DNA of 64,000 nt. Source: Leptospira haakeii. GTDB taxonomy: Bacteria > Spirochaetota > Leptospiria > Leptospirales > Leptospiraceae. Shown here one piece after another: positions 56,875 through 64,000 of this stretch (positions are counted from its first letter, which is position 1; every line of letters begins with the position of its first letter). The position numbers and the translations under genes were made by a program. The DNA lies in the NCBI RefSeq assembly GCF_002812045.1, contig NZ_NPEG01000007.1:131131-195130 (forward strand), written 5' to 3'. The notes below the pieces were generated by a model. That model was not told where the DNA came from, did not search any database, and saw nothing but the letters and a program-made list of their open reading frames with translations.

Positions 56875-57168
56875 ATACACCCTCTCTAATTTTTCAACTA
56901 ACACCTCAGCTAACACGTTTTGTTTAGTCGAAAATCGTAATATACTCCAAAAGTGTTATGATATCAGGATTTTGTGATGAAATAATTTGCAATCTCCGAT
57001 ACACATAATTTAGAAAAACATTTTTTTCATTTCTGGTATCTTAGTATACAAAAGTCATAAAATTAAATATTTCAATTTTCTGCGTTATTCTAGAGTTATG
57101 GCTCATTAAAAATATATTACATAGATATTTTCCGAATATTCGGGAATGCTTTTGGATGGAGCGCGTCT
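56875..57168. other. AT-rich intergenic region, no gene seen
   Basis: About 294 bases, very AT-rich. It contains short A and T runs and ATAAAATTAAATATTTC-type sequence, but no open frame or hairpin of note. It presumably holds the promoter for the gene at 57169. Confidence 0.55.
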
Positions 57169-58443
57169 ATGACGAACGCTGGAATAGAAAAAAAGGATGT
57201 TCGGAAATCAGAAAGCCGGACTAAAAAAAATATTTTGTTAGTTGGGACCGATTCTGAAAGAACGGAACTGATTACCAAAATTTCTGAAGAAGTTGGTCTT
57301 ACGGTTTTTTATTTTCCTATATTGGAAGATCTAAAAATCGACAGGGACTTTGGGATCGTTTATTCCGAATTAGATATCTCTCAATTCGAAATATTGGCAC
57401 GAAAGTTTTCTGCGGGCAAAAGGTCCCCTTCTTTTATCTTAGGTTTGGATAACCCAGATACTAAAACTATAGTAAAAGCAGTACGTTTAGGTGCCTTAGA
57501 CTGTATCAATGTTAACGAAACTTCTCCCAAAGAGATCAAGGAGACCCTCAGGCATATTAAGGAAAACTGGGAGTTGGATCTTCTGCAAGATAATCTAGAA
57601 ACGGAAAGATTTAATAAAATCCAAGGAGACTTGGATTGGAATTCATTTCGTAAGGATCTGATCCGAAAAGATCTACAGACAAAAAGCGCCTATCTGATCT
57701 CTAATATTAGAACTTCCTTAAGCCAGGGTTCCGGTTTTGGAGCATTGGTATCTGCGATCGGACTTATACGAAAAAAAGCCAAGCAGAATGGCTCTTATTA
57801 CGAGGTCCCAGCTACTTTGATAGATCTGCTGGTATCTAATGCAGAAACTGCAAATAGGATTATAGAAATTTTTAACGAAATGGATTATTTCATCCATAAC
57901 GCCCAGATCAAAGAAGAATATTCTATTTCACAGATACACAATCTATTCAGGAAAGAAATTCAGAACGTATACGAGCTTGCAAGGTTCAAAAAACTTCATA
58001 TCAAGATCTGCGAAGACAAATATGTAAGTTCAAGAGCGATTGTGGGTATTCATGAGGAAAGTTTTAAAAAAGCAGTCGAAGAACTACTTCTAAATGCTAT
58101 CAAATTTTCTGAACCGGAAACAACGATCTATGTATTATTCACTCTGAAAAAAAGAAAACTTTTGATCTCTGTTTTAAATTCCCCCAAAACGGAAGGTGGA
58201 ACTAAAAAAGGTATCCCGAATGAAGAATCGGAGTTTGTATTCCAACCATTTGCAAGGTTAACCAAATATGTACACGAGGATATTCCTACCTTGGATTACG
58301 GATTAGGCCTACCCTTGGTAGAAAAAATAGTCTCGAACCATGAAGGCAAAATTTCCACATTCAATGTAACAAGTTTTTTGGATGAAGTAGAAGAAACTAT
58401 GGTCTTAATGGAAATGGATCTACCCATTTCTCAAAAAGTTTAG
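57169..58443 (+). CDS. Histidine-kinase-like protein without phospho-acceptor His (pseudo-receiver plus ATPase)
   Basis: A 424-residue protein. Residues about 20-140 look like a degenerate receiver: NILLVGTDSERTEL and VRLGALDCINVNETSPKEIK keep the fold, but the phospho-Asp position (IVYSELDIS) is not Asp in the usual context. A central helical module (NIRTSLSQGSGFGALVSAIG) replaces the HisKA H-box. The ATPase-like end has an N-box (EELLLNAIKFSE) and G2 loop (YGLGLPLVEKIV), but the G1 DxGxG is replaced by LNSPKTEGG. It shares its central module with the convergent protein at 58456-59664. It may bind a nucleotide without being a normal kinase. Cellular role unknown. Confidence 0.78.
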   Translation: MTNAGIEKKDVRKSESRTKKNILLVGTDSERTELITKISEEVGLTVFYFPILEDLKIDRDFGIVYSELDISQFEILARKFSAGKRSPSFILGLDNPDTKTIVKAVRLGALDCINVNETSPKEIKETLRHIKENWELDLLQDNLETERFNKIQGDLDWNSFRKDLIRKDLQTKSAYLISNIRTSLSQGSGFGALVSAIGLIRKKAKQNGSYYEVPATLIDLLVSNAETANRIIEIFNEMDYFIHNAQIKEEYSISQIHNLFRKEIQNVYELARFKKLHIKICEDKYVSSRAIVGIHEESFKKAVEELLLNAIKFSEPETTIYVLFTLKKRKLLISVLNSPKTEGGTKKGIPNEESEFVFQPFARLTKYVHEDIPTLDYGLGLPLVEKIVSNHEGKISTFNVTSFLDEVEETMVLMEMDLPISQKV

Positions 58444-58455
58444 AAGAACGAGTTT

Positions 58456-59664
58456 CTATTCTATGACTGGAAAACGCATCGTAAGACAGATCCCTTCTTT
58501 TCTGGCTTCGTCCAGATTTAAGTTCATTGTCTGTAGATGCACTTTTCCATTCTGCAATTCTACTAACTTCTTAACTACAGGAAGTCCAAGGCCCATTCCG
58601 AACTGTTCTTGGTCGAAACGTTCGTCCATAAATTTGACCCCTCTATAAAAAGGTTCGAATACAAGATCCTCATGAAAATCTTGTATATAACCTGCAAATG
58701 GAGGATCATTGATCACCTTAAATTGTAGTTCATCTCCGATCCTAAGCACCAGGATCAGAACACTGGATTTATCAGGAGAATACTTTAATGCATTGATCAA
58801 AACTTCTTTTGCAATGGTAGAGATCCAAGTTTTCTTGAATCTTAAACGATTAGAGAGAATATGCAAATTATCTGATACTAGGATCTTTTGATCCTTGAGA
58901 AGGACAGAAGGCCTGATATCGTCTATAACCTCTCTCAATACATCCACAAATTCTGCGACTGTTCCTATTTCTTCAGGAGTTTCGCTCTCCTCGAAAAGTG
59001 CCTGCGCAGAAGATAAAAATTTAGTAAACCTGGAAGCGCTTGCTACCCCGTCTTGCAAAAGATCGAAAAGATTAGAGCGGATTTCCACAAATTCTGCGCC
59101 TTCTTTTTTCTTCGCTTTTGAGAGTATCATAGAAAGAACACTCATCAAACTTCCTACGCCTGTTCCTTGCATCAAAGTGATATTAATCTGTTTGATAGCT
59201 GAGTCCATCCAAGCAGTGGAAGAATACCTATCCTTGAGAGATTGTTTCCAATCGAAGATCTCCAAGGCTTTTCGATAAATTTCTATTTCAGCCTTCTTCA
59301 CACTTTCTCCGGTAGGATGAATGGAAATATTCTTAAAATCAGAAGGAAGTTTGGTTTCCATCGGAAGAAATAGAGTTAGTAGATTTCCGTCCGTTGTTCT
59401 GGAAGTGACAGTATGATAGGCTAAGTAAATCTCGTCCGTGTTTTTAAGACGTTTTATCATTTCATAATGTTTGACGCTCGGATCTTTTTCCCATAAAGAA
59501 GCCTCATGTTCTCTGTCTACAGGATGGATCCAATCATGATAATCAAAAGTTGCATCCAACTCTTTGCCTATCAACTCGGCAAACTTATCATTGGATTCTA
59601 TAATTTTACCGTTTTCTTCGGTAAGAATAGCAGGTGTTAATAAATTGCGTACGAGGGAATCCAA
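58456..59664 (-). CDS. Kinase-like PAS-ATPase protein, possibly fused to CheD by frameshift
   Basis: A 402-residue product if translation begins at the TTG at 59664, which has CAGGAG 7 bases upstream. A PAS domain (about 5-110; EENGKIIESNDKFAELIG) precedes the same central module as the convergent gene (NITLMQGTGVGSLMSVLSMI). An ATPase region follows with N-box KEVLINALKYSP and G2 FGMGLGLPVVKKL. No H-box histidine is seen, and the G1 loop reads INDPPFAG. The frame remains open upstream of the TTG through the end of cheD, giving NADHFLLISNENLERLEISI and further helix, a natural lead-in to PAS. See the frameshift site at 59744-59764. Confidence 0.78.
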   Translation of the reverse strand: MDSLVRNLLTPAILTEENGKIIESNDKFAELIGKELDATFDYHDWIHPVDREHEASLWEKDPSVKHYEMIKRLKNTDEIYLAYHTVTSRTTDGNLLTLFLPMETKLPSDFKNISIHPTGESVKKAEIEIYRKALEIFDWKQSLKDRYSSTAWMDSAIKQINITLMQGTGVGSLMSVLSMILSKAKKKEGAEFVEIRSNLFDLLQDGVASASRFTKFLSSAQALFEESETPEEIGTVAEFVDVLREVIDDIRPSVLLKDQKILVSDNLHILSNRLRFKKTWISTIAKEVLINALKYSPDKSSVLILVLRIGDELQFKVINDPPFAGYIQDFHEDLVFEPFYRGVKFMDERFDQEQFGMGLGLPVVKKLVELQNGKVHLQTMNLNLDEARKEGICLTMRFPVIE

Positions 59665-59723
59665 TCGTTTCTCCTGGGCGGCGCTGATACTTATTTCTAA
59701 ACGTTCTAAGTTTTCGTTCGAAA

Positions 59724-60350
59724 TTAAAAGAAAGTGGTCGGCGTTTTTTTTCGCATATTCTCCCGTAATTTGTCCAAATAAGCCGCTTCGTTTTTCTCGA
59801 TCATATTTTTCTCTAGATCGATCTGTACACGTTTTACATACACTTCGAAAGTATGAGTGAAAAAACGTAGATTTCTATAATATTGGCCTCCGGTTTCTTC
59901 TCCGGAAACAGAAATTTCTTCCGATCTTAAAAAATCTTTCACGAACTCAACGTTTCTTTCGCCGATTGGAACACCTTTAGAGCCTAGTCCTAAAACCTTT
60001 CCCCCGCCGATAATCTTTGCCTGCAAACGGCTTCTTGGAATTCCTTTCTTTACGAATTCATTGATCAATAATTCCATGGCGTTGATCCCAAATCTTGCAG
60101 AATCATCCATGCCCGCTTTTCCTGGCAAAAGTATATGATTCATCCCGCCGAATCTATTGAAGGGATCGAATAGACATACTGACACGCAGGATCCTAAGAG
60201 GGTTTTCATCGCAACTGGAGTTTGGGAAAATAAACATTCTCCTACATTAACAAACACCGACGGAATCTTTTCCTCTTCTTCAATGACTCGATTTGATTCC
60301 AAACAATCCGCCCGCGTTATAGTATACTCTAATACGACTTTAAAAATCAA
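59724..60350 (-). CDS. cheD: Chemoreceptor glutamine deamidase
   Basis: A 208-residue CheD. The catalytic cysteine is in TLLGSCVSVCLFDP, the histidine in MNHILLPG, and IIGGGKVLG and VSGEETGG are further family motifs. CheD deamidates receptor glutamines and in some bacteria binds CheC. The usual domain ends near VYVKRV (about residue 177); here a charged helix of about 30 residues follows and then the stop. Start is TTG at 60350, by context. The last codons include an A8 run where a -1 shift would extend the protein into the next gene. Confidence 0.92.
   Translation of the reverse strand: MIFKVVLEYTITRADCLESNRVIEEEEKIPSVFVNVGECLFSQTPVAMKTLLGSCVSVCLFDPFNRFGGMNHILLPGKAGMDDSARFGINAMELLINEFVKKGIPRSRLQAKIIGGGKVLGLGSKGVPIGERNVEFVKDFLRSEEISVSGEETGGQYYRNLRFFTHTFEVYVKRVQIDLEKNMIEKNEAAYLDKLRENMRKKTPTTFF
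59744..59764 (-). other. Candidate -1 ribosomal frameshift (or slippage) site at the end of cheD
   Basis: On the minus strand GGGAG (59764-59760), 8 bases AATATGCG, then eight A residues (59751-59744). The zero-frame codons are CGA AAA AAA ACG. A -1 slip on A_AAA_AAA gives AAC GCC GAC..., open into the PAS/ATPase gene. Spacing and composition parallel the dnaX -1 site, where an upstream AGGGAG precedes A AAA AAG by about 10 bases. No strong downstream hairpin was seen. A nine-A run would fuse the two genes outright, so sequencing error is a real alternative. Confidence 0.5.
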
Positions 60351-60956
60351 CCTAATGTAACAACAGTTCGTTCAGAAGGAAGTGAAATTATATTTTTGCG
60401 AAAATTCCAAAAGAAATTTCGGAAAATCTATTTACGTTTTCTTGAAATACTAAATAGAACCTCGGCCTACTTGAACAAGCGATTACCAAAAAGTATGACA
60501 AAAGGTATGAAGTAATCCTTTAGCTCTAGTTTTTAAAATGAATTTAGAAATTATTTCTTAATACATTAGAGCCCGTTTCGTTTTTTATATATTAAGTTCG
60601 TCTTATGAAAAATTTGGAAGCCTGGAATCAAAAAAGAATAGAAATAATTTAGGAATATTTTTTTATCCATCGAACATCTTGCCGGTCTAGTTCTTACAAA
60701 AGATAAAACCGCAAAAGATCGATCGGTTTAAAAAAACGAAATTCGGATCTTTCGACATAGATAAAAAAGAGATCTCTAAACTTCGCAAATAATCCGACAT
60801 AATTTAAGGTTCCAAGAATCGTTTGAAATAAATTATTTTAGTATGTCTGCTCGCGATCTTTGTGCTAAAATCGACGGGCTATGTTGAATTCAAGACAGAA
60901 AAAACAAATTCTATTCGAGTATAGAGACTACTCGAAAAAGAATATCGAGGATAAAT
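60351..60956. other. Long intergenic region before cheW
   Basis: About 600 bases between divergent cheD and cheW. It is AT-rich, with runs of A and T, and no open frame, tRNA or terminator-like hairpin was recognised. It must contain the promoter for the chemotaxis cluster, but no convincing -35/-10 pair or sigma28-type element was found by eye. GAGGAT (60946-60951) is the cheW ribosome-binding site. Confidence 0.55.
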
Positions 60957-61487
60957 ATGGCAGAAAACGAAATAGATCTTCTATTGGAAGAAGATGAAGC
61001 GGATGATGAAGACGCACTAGAGAATAAATTTTTAGTTTTTTCACTGGCCGACAGAGAATACGGATTAGAGATCAAATATATCATCGAGATCATTGGGATG
61101 CAACCCATCACGGAAGTCCCAGATATGCCCGCATTTATCAAAGGAGTAACTAATCTCCGGGGCAAAGTAGTTCCACTAATTGATGTTAGGTTACGATTCC
61201 ACATGGAATCCATCCCTTATACCGAAAAAACCTGCGTAATTATCTTAAACATAGAAGGAGAAAGTCTTGGACTCATCGTGGACACCGTCCGTGAAGTAGT
61301 AAGCATCCCTTCCGAAAACACCGAACCTGCTCCAAAGATGGGAGACGGAGAGGCAAATCGTTTTATCGCTTCCTTTGGGAAAGTAGAAAATTCAGTCAAA
61401 ATCCTACTCGATGTGCGTAAACTTCTGAGAGACGACGAGTTGGAAGTCCTACATGAAAAACTTCCTGAAACTGGAACTCCGGCCTAA
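60957..61487 (+). CDS. cheW: Chemotaxis coupling protein
   Basis: A 176-residue CheW with an acidic N-terminal extension (EIDLLLEEDEADDEDALE). The core has FLVFSLADREYGLEI, the ligand-like loop VPDMPAFIKGVTNLRGKVVPLIDV, and CVIILNIEGESLGLIVD, ending DVRKLLRDDEL. It couples chemoreceptors to CheA in arrays. Preceded by GAGGAT. It is followed by a receptor and cheA, all on the same strand and 43 and 2 bases apart, a typical operon order. Confidence 0.95.
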   Translation: MAENEIDLLLEEDEADDEDALENKFLVFSLADREYGLEIKYIIEIIGMQPITEVPDMPAFIKGVTNLRGKVVPLIDVRLRFHMESIPYTEKTCVIILNIEGESLGLIVDTVREVVSIPSENTEPAPKMGDGEANRFIASFGKVENSVKILLDVRKLLRDDELEVLHEKLPETGTPA

Positions 61488-61530
61488 ACAACCAAACAAA
61501 AGAACTTTATAATAAAGCAAGGATAGAAGA

Positions 61531-63147
61531 ATGAGCGTCAAAGCCAAATTAACCATAGGATTCTCAACCGTAGTCGTTCTGTTGATCTTCGTAGCAGGAT
61601 TCGCCATATATCGTTTAAATACTTTTAACGCAGTAGTTACCAAAGCAGTCAATGTCTCCGCTAAAAAATCGACTATGCTTTTAGCAATGAGGACCGCAAT
61701 ACTCAAAGTCACTCGAGCGGAAAAAAATACCATCCTTTCCACCGAAGAAGAAGATATGAAAAAGTATATCGGCGAAACGGAAACCAATTTAGCACTCTTA
61801 CCTCAACTGGAAACAGACGTCTATCCACTTCTCCAAGAAGCAGGCAAAAGAAATATGGATGAATTGAGAATCGTTGAAAAAGATTATAGAGCTACCCTGA
61901 AAAAAGTTTTAGATCTCGCATACATCAACAAAAACGTAGAAGCAAGAGAGATCTCTCAAAAACAATTGAGAGCGCACTTGGATAAGATGGAAGGTTTTCT
62001 AAACCAGATGATCGATCGCGCTCAAAAAGAATTGGATGATGCAAATAAGAGCACAGATGAGTTATACGCAGAAACCACTTTCTTGATGATCCTTATCCCA
62101 ATCATTTCTTCTTTGATCGCAATTGCTTCCGCCGTCTGGATCACAGTTTCAGTCAATAAGGCACTAAATACTGCGTTAGAAGTAGTAGGTTCAGTTTCTT
62201 CTGCGGCAGCTCAGGTTTCTGCAACTGCATTCTCCTTAAGCCAATCCTCTAACGAACAAGCCGCCAGTTTAGAAGAAACGACCGCAGCAGTAGAAGAGAT
62301 GTCTTCTACGATAGAGCAAAACTCTCATAATGCAAAAGAGACGAACTCTATGGCGGAATCTTCTGCTAAAGATGCAAGCAAGGGCAGAAAATCCGTATTA
62401 GAAACTTTGAATGCCATGAAAAAGATCTCAGGCAAAGTTAATATTATAGAAGAGATTGCTTACCAAACTAATTTGCTAGCGCTAAACGCAGCGATCGAAG
62501 CTGCAAGAGCAGGTAAACACGGAAAAGGATTCGCAGTAGTTGCCGATGAGGTAAGAAAACTTGCGGAAAGAAGCCAAATTGCAGCCCAAGAGATCAATGG
62601 GCTTTCTAAAGATTCAGTAGAACGTGCGGAAGATGCAGGAAAACTGATCGAAGAGATTGTTCCGAGTATAGAAAATACTGCAAAATTGATCCAAGAAATT
62701 TCTGTTTCTTCGGACGAACAAGCAAGAGGTATTACTCAGATCAATACCGCGATGGTTCAATTGGACCAGGCAACTCAAGAAAATGCAGCTGCGTCGGAAG
62801 AGTTAGCTTCCACTGCGAAAGAATTGAACGAACAAGCAGAAACTCTTTTGGAAGTGATGGGAACCCTGATTAAGATCAGAGAAGAAGTATTAACTGCTTC
62901 TAAAGGAAAATCAAAAAAACAGGATAGAGGAATTTCTCAAACAACTCAACCGATCAAGTCACATTTCCATGCTCCTCATTTCGATCTAAAACATGCGGCT
63001 TCTCAATTCGGAAACGCGAAAAAAGATCCTAAAAAAAGTTCTAATGGGAAAAATTTCCTTCCGCTGATAGAAGAAGAATCTGAGGCAACTAGCCAATCCG
63101 AACATTCTTCCGGCTCAGAAGAAAACTCCGGCGAAATCAAAGTATAA
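61531..63147 (+). CDS. Methyl-accepting chemotaxis protein with short four-helix ligand domain
   Basis: A 538-residue receptor. The first membrane helix (about 9-29) is followed by a periplasmic helical domain of about 160 residues (4HB-like, [20 protein letters not shown]), a second helix near 183-203, and a cytoplasmic coiled coil. The tip is the standard [20 protein letters not shown] and [11 protein letters not shown], unlike the QTQLLALN tip of the tandem receptors at 5002 and 7022. The C-terminus has a low-complexity tail ([30 protein letters not shown]). Operon-linked to cheW and cheA. Confidence 0.93.
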   Translation: MSVKAKLTIGFSTVVVLLIFVAGFAIYRLNTFNAVVTKAVNVSAKKSTMLLAMRTAILKVTRAEKNTILSTEEEDMKKYIGETETNLALLPQLETDVYPLLQEAGKRNMDELRIVEKDYRATLKKVLDLAYINKNVEAREISQKQLRAHLDKMEGFLNQMIDRAQKELDDANKSTDELYAETTFLMILIPIISSLIAIASAVWITVSVNKALNTALEVVGSVSSAAAQVSATAFSLSQSSNEQAASLEETTAAVEEMSSTIEQNSHNAKETNSMAESSAKDASKGRKSVLETLNAMKKISGKVNIIEEIAYQTNLLALNAAIEAARAGKHGKGFAVVADEVRKLAERSQIAAQEINGLSKDSVERAEDAGKLIEEIVPSIENTAKLIQEISVSSDEQARGITQINTAMVQLDQATQENAAASEELASTAKELNEQAETLLEVMGTLIKIREEVLTASKGKSKKQDRGISQTTQPIKSHFHAPHFDLKHAASQFGNAKKDPKKSSNGKNFLPLIEEESEATSQSEHSSGSEENSGEIKV

Positions 63148-63149
63148 CT

Positions 63150-64000
63150 ATGGATCGAGAACATCTTCTTTCGGAATTCGTTTCGGAAGCCCGAGACCTG
63201 ATCGACTCTGCAGAAACTTCTCTTCTAACATTAGAAGAGGAGATTGAAACCACAGGCCAAGGAAATCCGGAAACTTTAAACAAGGCCTTCCGTTTTTTTC
63301 ATACTCTTAAGGGTTCTTCCGGTTTATTAAAACTGGAAACGGTAGTTAAGATCACTCATCTGGGTGAAACGCTCCTAGACATATTAAGAAATCAAGATAA
63401 AGTTACCGAGTTCGATTTCAGCGACGATCTGATGGAAACTTTGGATCTTCTCCGCAGGATATTCGATCGAGTGGAAGAAGAAAGGACCGATTCCGGTTTC
63501 GAAAATGAAACCGAGGTTATCCGAAATAAACTTAAAGAACAATTGGATCGAATTTCCAAGAATTCTGAAAAAGAAAAAACTACTCCAGAAAACAAATTCG
63601 GATTTTTTGAAGAAGCAGCTCCACCTGCTCCAAAAGGATTCGGATTTTTCGAAGAAGAGACTAAACCCGCAATCGTGGAAAAAATTCCGACTCCTTCTTC
63701 AGAAGTTAACCCAGTTATTCAAGAAGTCCAATCCGTGGAAAAAAAGAAGGATATTCGTATCACTACGGACAAACTAGATCAACTCATGGATTTCATGGGA
63801 GAATTAGTAATAGCAGAGTCTAACGTGATCCATCATCCTGAACTGGAAGGATTAAGGTTAGAAGGTTTTCGATCTGCAGCAAGACATCTGCACAAGATCG
63901 TAAGAGATCTGCAAGAAGTCACATTATCCATGAGAATGGTACCTCTATCTTCCACCTTCCAAAAAATGAATCGGTTGGTAAGAGACTTACAAAAACGTTC
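63150..64000 (+). CDS. cheA: Chemotaxis histidine kinase, N-terminal part (cut by window edge)
   Basis: About 283 residues of CheA from the ATG at 63150, 2 bases after the receptor stop. The HPt domain has His51 in FRFFHTLKGSSGLLKL. A linker of about 90 residues contains two copies of GFFEE (FGFFEEAAPPA and GFGFFEEETKP) and is followed by the dimerisation domain (RITTDKLDQLMDFMGELVI). It autophosphorylates His51 with ATP and passes phosphate to CheY or CheB. The P2 domain appears absent or reduced: the linker shows no recognisable P2 fold. The ATPase and CheW-like domains lie outside the window. Confidence 0.95.
   Translation, partial: MDREHLLSEFVSEARDLIDSAETSLLTLEEEIETTGQGNPETLNKAFRFFHTLKGSSGLLKLETVVKITHLGETLLDILRNQDKVTEFDFSDDLMETLDLLRRIFDRVEEERTDSGFENETEVIRNKLKEQLDRISKNSEKEKTTPENKFGFFEEAAPPAPKGFGFFEEETKPAIVEKIPTPSSEVNPVIQEVQSVEKKKDIRITTDKLDQLMDFMGELVIAESNVIHHPELEGLRLEGFRSAARHLHKIVRDLQEVTLSMRMVPLSSTFQKMNRLVRDLQKR

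Noticed and set aside
59564..59860. Plus-strand frame antisense to the cheD end and the kinase-like gene
   Set aside because: It is the mirror of the real minus-strand genes and has no ribosome-binding site.
60351..60956. Search for sigma28-type promoter before cheW
   Set aside because: No TAAA-N15-GCCGATAA-like element found; candidate -35/-10 pairs had wrong spacing.

Overview
The window looks like a chromosomal segment of a spirochaete of the genus Leptospira (species not determinable from sequence alone). The signs are an AT-leaning base composition, many short lipobox proteins, families of chemotaxis receptors and SpoIIE-type phosphatases, a meso-DAP type MurE, a futalosine-pathway MqnA, a haem-uptake operon and a CheW/MCP/CheA cluster. 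No rRNA, tRNA, CRISPR array, insertion sequence or prophage was seen.

Layout. 1-4692 (minus) is a division and cell-wall block, rsmH-ftsL-murE-mraY-ftsW, with ftsW cut by the window edge. 5002-9013 holds two tandem receptors. 9040-10577 (minus) is a STAS-CheR-rhodanese lipoprotein operon. 10736-19676 is mixed housekeeping: mqnA, amt, a GAF/PP2C/TPR phosphatase, an alpha/beta hydrolase, an FGGY kinase and a host-attachment-family protein. 20083-27964 is a co-directional haem-acquisition operon: an unknown lipoprotein, an HmuY-like lipoprotein, a TonB-dependent receptor, and hmuT, hmuU, hmuV and hmuS. 28018-40049 holds lipoproteins, a second phosphatase, a metallophosphoesterase, a DsbA-like protein, a TetR/dehydrogenase pair with two near-identical operators, and cysE. 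40131-41600 is a short LeuA-type synthase behind a leucine-rich leader peptide and attenuator. 41675-45530 has two convergent multi-pass membrane proteins. 45551-51672 (minus) is an efflux operon of TolC, RND pump and two paralogous TetR proteins, with no adaptor gene. 52175-56811 has a hybrid histidine kinase, a YheT-type hydrolase and a thiolase. 57169-64000 is signalling: two convergent kinase-like proteins without a phospho-acceptor histidine, cheD, cheW, a receptor and the start of cheA.

The observations most worth following are four. (1) cheD ends at an A8 run preceded by a Shine-Dalgarno-like GGGAG; a -1 shift there would continue without a stop into the downstream PAS/ATPase protein. 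(2) The leader region before the LeuA-type gene has six consecutive leucine codons and mutually exclusive hairpins. (3) The two histidine-less kinase-like proteins share an uncharacterised central module. (4) The RND efflux operon has an operator made of repeated TTGTTTCC half-sites, lacks an adaptor gene, and its pump carries a His- and Lys-rich cytoplasmic insertion.
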